Shown here in pieces: positions 59,037 through 64,000 of a stretch of DNA of 64,000 nucleotides. Position 1 is the stretch's first letter. Every line of letters begins with the position of its first letter. The notes beneath the pieces are model-generated. The model did not search any database, was not told the DNA's origin, and was given only the letters and a program-made list of their open reading frames with translations. Position numbers and translations under genes: made by a program. The DNA lies in contig NZ_DAMBQK010000004.1 of the NCBI RefSeq assembly GCF_032062175.1, positions 186,001 through 250,000 of the forward strand, in the 5' to 3' direction. Source of the stretch: Atlantibacter sp032062175. Lineage in GTDB: Bacteria; Pseudomonadota; Gammaproteobacteria; Enterobacterales; Enterobacteriaceae.

Positions 59037-62000
59037 ATGTTGCGGGTTTACCACTCGAATCGTCTGGATGTGCTTGAGGAGCTCATGGAGTATCTGATTG
59101 AGCAGCAGCCTCAGCCCGATCCTTTCGAGCCGGAAGTGGTGCTGGTGCAAAGTACCGGGATGGCGCAGTGGCTGCAAATGACCCTGGCGAAAAAGTTTGG
59201 CATTGCGGCCAATATCGAATTCCCGCTGCCTGCCAGCTTTATCTGGGACATGTTTGTACGGGTACTCAAAGATATCCCCCAGGAGAGCGCGTTCAGTAAG
59301 CAGAGCATGAGCTGGAAACTGATGACGCTGCTGCCGGAAATGCTGGATCGCCCTGAATTCGCCATGCTTCGTCATTATCTTGACGATGATGCAGACAAAC
59401 GGAAATGCTTTCAGCTGGCTACACGTGTTGCCGATCTTTACGATCAATATCTGGTTTATCGGCCTAACTGGCTTGCCCGTTGGGAAGCAGATGAACGCGT
59501 GGAGGGGATCGGCGAATCGCAACAATGGCAGGCGCCGCTCTGGAAAGCGCTGGTTGAATTAACTCACCAGCTAAATCAGCCACAGTGGCATCGCGCCAAT
59601 CTTTATCAGCGTTTTATTGCCGCGCTGGAAACCGCGACGGAGCGCCCTGCGGGTTTACCGGAGCGAGTCTTTATTTGCGGGATTTCCGCCTTGCCGCCGG
59701 TTTATCTGGAGGCGTTGCAGGCGCTGGGTAAGCACATCGATATCCACCTGCTGTTTACCAACCCCTGCCGCTACTACTGGGGCGACATTAAAGACGCCAG
59801 CTACCTGGCGAAGCTGCTGAGCCGCCAGCGCCAGAGAACCCGCAGCGACGAAAATACACCGCTGTTTCAGGACAGCGCGCTGGCATCTTCACTCTTCAAT
59901 GCCAACGGCGAGCAGGATACCGCCAACCCGCTGCTGGCCTCATGGGGCAAACTGGGCCGCGACTACCTGTTCCTGCTTTCTGGGCTGGAGCGCTTCCAGG
60001 AGCTGGATGCTTTTGTGGATGTGACGCCGGATAACCTGCTGCATCGCATCCAGTATGACCTGCTGGAGCTGGAAAACCATGCTGTGGCAGGCGTCACGCT
60101 GGAAACCTATGAGAGTAGCGAAAGCAAAAGAGTGCTCGATCCTGATGATCAAAGCCTGACGATCCACGTTTGTCACAGCCCCCAGCGTGAAGTGGAAATC
60201 CTGCACGATCGTCTGCTGAAAATGCTGGAACAGGATCCCGATCTTACGCCGCGGGATATCATCGTTATGGTGGCGGATATCGACAGCTACAGCCCGTTTA
60301 TTCAGGCGGTATTTGGCGCGGCGCGCGATAATCGTCGGATACCTTACGCTATTTCCGACCGCCGGGCGCGCCAGGCGCACCCGGCGTTACAGGCATTTAT
60401 TTCACTGCTCTCCTTACCTGATAGCCGCTTTACCGCTGAAGACGTACTGGCACTGTTAGAAGTCCCCGCGCTGGCAGCGCGTTTTTCCATCGATGAGCAA
60501 GGGCTCCGTTATCTGCGCCAGTGGGTCACCGAAGCCGGGATCCGCTGGGGGATGGATGATGACAACGTACGTGAATTTGATCTTCCGGCAACCGGTCAAC
60601 ACACCTGGCATTTTGGCCTGACGCGTATGCTATTGGGCTATGCCATGGAGAGCCGCGTCGGCGAATGGCAGTCGATCCTACCTTATGACGAATCGAGCGG
60701 GTTGATTGCCGAGCTGGCGGGGAATCTGGCGGACCTGCTAATGCAGCTTAATATTTGGCGCGCAGGGTTGAGCCAGGACAGGCCGCTGGTGGAATGGCTG
60801 CCGGTGTGCCGTGACCTGCTGCAAAGCCTGTTCGAGCCGGATAGTGAAACGGAAGCGGCGTTGACGCTTATTGAGCAGCAGTGGCAAGCCATGATCGAAC
60901 AGGGTGTTGCTTCTCATTATGGTGAAGAGGTGCCCCTGAGCCTGTTGCGCGATGAGATCTCGTTGCGCCTTGATCAGGAGCGCATTAGCCAGCGCTTCTT
61001 AGCCGGGCCAGTGAATTTCTGTACGCTCATGCCGATGCGTTCAATCCCGTTCAAAATTGTTTGCCTGTTAGGGATGAACGATGGGGTATACCCGCGCACG
61101 CTGTCGCCGCTGGGGTTCGATTTGATGAGCGATAAACCGCTTAAGGGTGACCGAAGCCGACGCGATGATGACCGCTATCTGTTTCTGGAAGCGTTGATTT
61201 CCGCGCAGCATCAACTTTACATCAGCTACATTGGCCGTTCGGTGCAGGACAACGCGGAGCGTTACCCCTCGGTACTGGTGGAAGAACTGGTGGATTACGT
61301 GGCGCAAAGCCATTATTTACCCGGTGATGCATCGCTGAACTGCGATGAGAGCGCCCGGCGCGTTAAGCAACACATTACGCGCCTGCACCCGCGCACTCCC
61401 TTCGAGCCGGAAAATTTCCGCGTCGGGGATGAGCGCCAAAGCTATGCCCGTGAATGGCTGCCTGCCGCCTGTGGAGAAGGGCAGGCGCAACCCTCGTTTA
61501 TCCACCCGCTACCACCATTTGAAACCACGGAGATTACCCTGGAGCAACTGGCGCGTTTCTGGCGTCATCCGGTGCGAGCGTTTTTCCAGATGAGGTTACG
61601 CGTTAATTTCCACGCCGAAGAGGTGGAGCTAATGGACACCGAGCCGTTTACCCTCGATAGCCTGGATAAATTTTATCTTAATCAGGAACTGCTCACGGCG
61701 CTGGTGGAACAGCAGGACCCGGAGCCGCTATTCCGCCGTTATAAAGCCGCCGGTTCGTTGCCGTATGGCCCCTTCGGTGAACTGTTCTGGGAAGAGCAGC
61801 TAGCGGAAATGCAAACTATGGCCGACGAGATCATCGCCCTGCGCTGCGAGAGTGAAAACATGGAGGTCGACCTTCATCTCGACGGGCATCGTCTTACCGG
61901 CTGGTTGCCGCAGGTACAAGGAGACGGCCTGTTGCGCTGGCGGCCTTCGGTATTGCGGGTTGAGCATGGCATGCAACTTTGGCTGGAGCATCTTGTCTAC

Positions 62001-62411
62001 TGTGCCTGTGGGCGAGAGGGCAGCAGCCGGTTATACGGACGCAAATCCACACGCTGGCATTTCCCGCCCATAGTGGCAGAGCAGGCGAAAGCTTATTTGC
62101 TGATGTTAATCGAAGGCTATAAAACGGGCTTAACCGAACCGTTGATCGTCCTGCCGCAGTCCGGCGGCGAATGGTTAAAAGCCTGTTATGACAAAGAGAC
62201 TGACACCATTTTATGGGATGACGAGACTCAGCAAAAAGCGCGCAACAAACTGATCCAGGCCTGGACCGGTAGTTACAATATTGAGGGTGAAGGGGCGGAT
62301 ATGTGGTATCAACGCTTGTGGCGCACGCTCGAACCTGAGTACTACGAGGCCATTATCGAGCAGGCGCAACGTTACTTACTGCCCTTATTTCGTTTCAACC
62401 AAACAGAATGA
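59037..62411 (+). CDS. recC: RecC, subunit of exodeoxyribonuclease V
   Basis: 1124 aa (E. coli 1122). It begins MLRVYHSNRLDVLEELMEYL, the known RecC start, after GAGG. The protein has the fold of an SF1 helicase plus a nuclease-like domain without their catalytic residues, and it holds the Chi-recognition tunnel and the pin that splits the duplex in RecBCD. recB and recD are expected right of ptrA, beyond the window. The gene is intact, with no frameshift or unusual composition. Confidence 0.97.
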   Translation: MLRVYHSNRLDVLEELMEYLIEQQPQPDPFEPEVVLVQSTGMAQWLQMTLAKKFGIAANIEFPLPASFIWDMFVRVLKDIPQESAFSKQSMSWKLMTLLPEMLDRPEFAMLRHYLDDDADKRKCFQLATRVADLYDQYLVYRPNWLARWEADERVEGIGESQQWQAPLWKALVELTHQLNQPQWHRANLYQRFIAALETATERPAGLPERVFICGISALPPVYLEALQALGKHIDIHLLFTNPCRYYWGDIKDASYLAKLLSRQRQRTRSDENTPLFQDSALASSLFNANGEQDTANPLLASWGKLGRDYLFLLSGLERFQELDAFVDVTPDNLLHRIQYDLLELENHAVAGVTLETYESSESKRVLDPDDQSLTIHVCHSPQREVEILHDRLLKMLEQDPDLTPRDIIVMVADIDSYSPFIQAVFGAARDNRRIPYAISDRRARQAHPALQAFISLLSLPDSRFTAEDVLALLEVPALAARFSIDEQGLRYLRQWVTEAGIRWGMDDDNVREFDLPATGQHTWHFGLTRMLLGYAMESRVGEWQSILPYDESSGLIAELAGNLADLLMQLNIWRAGLSQDRPLVEWLPVCRDLLQSLFEPDSETEAALTLIEQQWQAMIEQGVASHYGEEVPLSLLRDEISLRLDQERISQRFLAGPVNFCTLMPMRSIPFKIVCLLGMNDGVYPRTLSPLGFDLMSDKPLKGDRSRRDDDRYLFLEALISAQHQLYISYIGRSVQDNAERYPSVLVEELVDYVAQSHYLPGDASLNCDESARRVKQHITRLHPRTPFEPENFRVGDERQSYAREWLPAACGEGQAQPSFIHPLPPFETTEITLEQLARFWRHPVRAFFQMRLRVNFHAEEVELMDTEPFTLDSLDKFYLNQELLTALVEQQDPEPLFRRYKAAGSLPYGPFGELFWEEQLAEMQTMADEIIALRCESENMEVDLHLDGHRLTGWLPQVQGDGLLRWRPSVLRVEHGMQLWLEHLVYCACGREGSSRLYGRKSTRWHFPPIVAEQAKAYLLMLIEGYKTGLTEPLIVLPQSGGEWLKACYDKETDTILWDDETQQKARNKLIQAWTGSYNIEGEGADMWYQRLWRTLEPEYYEAIIEQAQRYLLPLFRFNQTE

Positions 62412-62561
62412 CTGTATAAAAATTGCACAGTCGAAAGTGTTCATTTACTATGCGCATCTCATCCAGACAGGGGTGCGACGATGAGCGGGTAAAACCGTCA
62501 TAACAAGACATTGAATTGATGATGAATAGCACAAGAGGTTTCGTGATTATGAGGTTCGTGA

Positions 62562-64000
62562 ATGCCTAATTGCCGCACCTGGTTAGCCGCGCTTTTCTTT
62601 TCCGTTGCCCTCTGGGCACCCGTCAGCCAGGCAAATACGGGCTGGCAGCCGATTCAGGAAACCATTCGTAAAAGTGAAAAAGATCCCCGCCAATATCAGG
62701 CCATTCGTCTGGATAATGGCATGGTGGTACTGCTGGTTAATGATCCCCAGGCAGTAAAATCGCTGTCTGCGCTGGTGGTGCCAGTCGGTTCGCTGGAAGA
62801 TCCGAAAGATCATCAGGGGCTGGCGCATTACCTGGAACACATGACGCTGATGGGATCAAAGAAATATCCCCAGCCCGATAGCCTCTCTGAATTTTTGAAG
62901 ATGCACGGCGGCAGCCATAACGCCAGCACCGCGCCTTACCGCACCGCGTTTTATCTGGAAGTAGAGAACAACGCGCTGGAAGGGGCCGTGGATCGCCTGG
63001 CGGACGCCATCGCTGAACCGACGCTGGCGAAAGCCTATGCGGAGCGTGAGCGAAACGCAGTGAATGCCGAATTGACCATGGCGCGATCGCGCGACGGGAT
63101 GCGCATGGCCCAGGTCAGCGCAGAAACCATCAACCCGGCCCACCCCGGCTCGCAGTTTTCTGGCGGTAATCTGGACACTTTAAGCGATAAACCGGGCAAT
63201 CCACTGCATGACGCGCTGGTGGCGTTCCGTGACACATGGTATTCCGCCAACCTGATGAAAGCGGTGGTTTACAGCAACAAACCGCTGCCCGAACTGGCGC
63301 GTATCGCGGCTGAAACCTATGGTCGGGTCCCGAATAAAAATATCGAAAAGCCGACGATTGACGTGCCGGTGGTGACCGATGCGCAAAAAGGGCTGTTTAT
63401 CCACTATGTGCCGGTAATGCCGCGCAAAGTGGTGCGCATTGAGTTTCGCATCAACAACAATACCGATAAATTTCGCAGCAAAACAGACGAGCTGATTGGT
63501 TATCTGATCGGCAACCGCAGCGCGGATACACTGTCTGACTGGCTGCAAAAGCAGGGGCTGGCGGAAGGCGTGCGTGCTGACTCCGATCCTATCGTCAACG
63601 GCAATAGCGGGGTATTCGCTATCTCCGTTACGTTGACGGATAAAGGCCTGGCAAACCGTGATGATGTAGTCGCCGCAGTATTCAGCTATATCAACTTATT
63701 GAAAGAAAAGGGTGTCGAGAAACGCTATTTCGATGAACTGGCGCACGTGCTGGATCTCGATTTTCGCTACCCGTCTATTTCCCGCGATATGGGTTATGTG
63801 GAGTGGCTGGCGGATACCATGATCCGCGTGCCCGTCGCCCATACCCTGGATGCGGTCAATATCGCCGATCGCTTCGATCCGCAGGAAGTCAACGCGCGCT
63901 TAACCATGATGACGCCGGAAAACGCCCGCGTCTGGTACATCAGCCCGAATGAGCCGCACAACAAAAAAGCTTATTTCGTAGAAGCGCCGTATCAGGTGGA
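62562..64000 (+). CDS. ptrA: PtrA, protease III (pitrilysin), N-terminal half
   Basis: The gene runs off the right end; 480 of about 960 codons are seen. The signal peptide ends SQA (22-24), giving periplasmic location. The inverted zinc motif HxxEH is H89-Y-L-E92-H93 in LAHYLEHM, with the distal glutamate in the ERNAVNAE segment. Pitrilysin degrades small peptides such as insulin fragments in the periplasm. The ATG at 62562 agrees with E. coli PtrA in signal length. ptrA sits inside the recC-ptrA-recB-recD group, a conserved layout. Confidence 0.95.
   Translation, partial: MPNCRTWLAALFFSVALWAPVSQANTGWQPIQETIRKSEKDPRQYQAIRLDNGMVVLLVNDPQAVKSLSALVVPVGSLEDPKDHQGLAHYLEHMTLMGSKKYPQPDSLSEFLKMHGGSHNASTAPYRTAFYLEVENNALEGAVDRLADAIAEPTLAKAYAERERNAVNAELTMARSRDGMRMAQVSAETINPAHPGSQFSGGNLDTLSDKPGNPLHDALVAFRDTWYSANLMKAVVYSNKPLPELARIAAETYGRVPNKNIEKPTIDVPVVTDAQKGLFIHYVPVMPRKVVRIEFRINNNTDKFRSKTDELIGYLIGNRSADTLSDWLQKQGLAEGVRADSDPIVNGNSGVFAISVTLTDKGLANRDDVVAAVFSYINLLKEKGVEKRYFDELAHVLDLDFRYPSISRDMGYVEWLADTMIRVPVAHTLDAVNIADRFDPQEVNARLTMMTPENARVWYISPNEPHNKKAYFVEAPYQV

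Noticed and set aside
62412..62440. GACTGT/ACAGTC repeat after recC as a terminator
   Set aside because: The stem is short, the loop is AT-rich and there is no following T-run, so read-through into ptrA is more likely.
1..64000. CRISPR arrays, complete insertion sequences or a toxin-antitoxin pair
   Set aside because: No regularly spaced repeats, no transposase frame with terminal repeats and no recognisable toxin-antitoxin pair were found in either strand.

Overview
The window is a chromosomal segment of an enterobacterium related to Escherichia, Citrobacter and Kluyvera. Gene content and order match the E. coli K-12 yqeB-xdh-glyU and yqeF-lysA-galR-aas-mutH-recC-ptrA neighbourhoods almost gene for gene, and the proteins align with the E. 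coli ones from start to stop as far as I can recall those sequences. A tyrosine phenol-lyase very close to the Citrobacter freundii enzyme and a long accessory block next to tRNA-Gly make a Citrobacter- or Kluyvera-like genus plausible. The genus cannot be settled from the sequence alone.

Region 1 (1-12600) is the purine/ureide catabolic cluster. It holds the end of yqeB and a leftward operon ygeW-ygeX-ygeY-hyuA-yqeA (transcarbamylase-like protein, diaminopropionate ammonia-lyase, M20 amidohydrolase, hydantoinase, carbamate kinase-like protein). The sigma-54 activator ygeV diverges from it. A leftward xdhA-xdhB-xdhC operon encodes a three-subunit molybdenum hydroxylase. Together these genes plausibly open purine rings anaerobically and recover nitrogen and ATP through carbamoyl phosphate. 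Three of the four gaps in the ygeW operon carry a perfect GC-rich hairpin.

Region 2 (12867-37100) runs from ygeR and glyU (tRNA-Gly CCC) into an accessory block. In E. coli this tRNA borders the ETT2 type III secretion remnant; here the cargo is different. It contains a sugar-uptake cluster (TRAP binding protein, fused TRAP permease, LacI-type regulator, short-chain dehydrogenase, FucU/RbsD-type mutarotase) behind a tandem operator. It also contains an unknown membrane protein, an AraC regulator convergent with a type-2 2-isopropylmalate synthase, and a GlxA-type regulator with a cysteine hydrolase. Further along are a YccM-like iron-sulfur membrane protein, a large autotransporter, an IprA/YaiV-like regulator and a tyrosine-degradation operon (tpl, tutB-type permease, pyridoxal kinase). 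A lone phage-type antirepressor closes the block. Between the IprA-like gene and the kinase lies a candidate CRP-controlled small RNA with a 25-codon ORF.

Region 3 (38000-50940) is backbone with local changes. It has yqeF, kduD and kdgF under KdgR-like boxes (kduI and araE are absent from their E. coli positions), ygeA, lysR/lysA, a GNAT acetyltransferase, galR, the twin sRNAs OmrB and OmrA, aas-lplT, tas and ygdR.

Region 4 (51105-64000) is conserved backbone: mutH, an intergenic segment with DnaA boxes at the position of the replication element DARS2, then rppH-ptsP, lgt-thyA, the minor pseudopilin genes ppdA-ppdB-ygdB-ppdC, recC, and the first 480 codons of ptrA.
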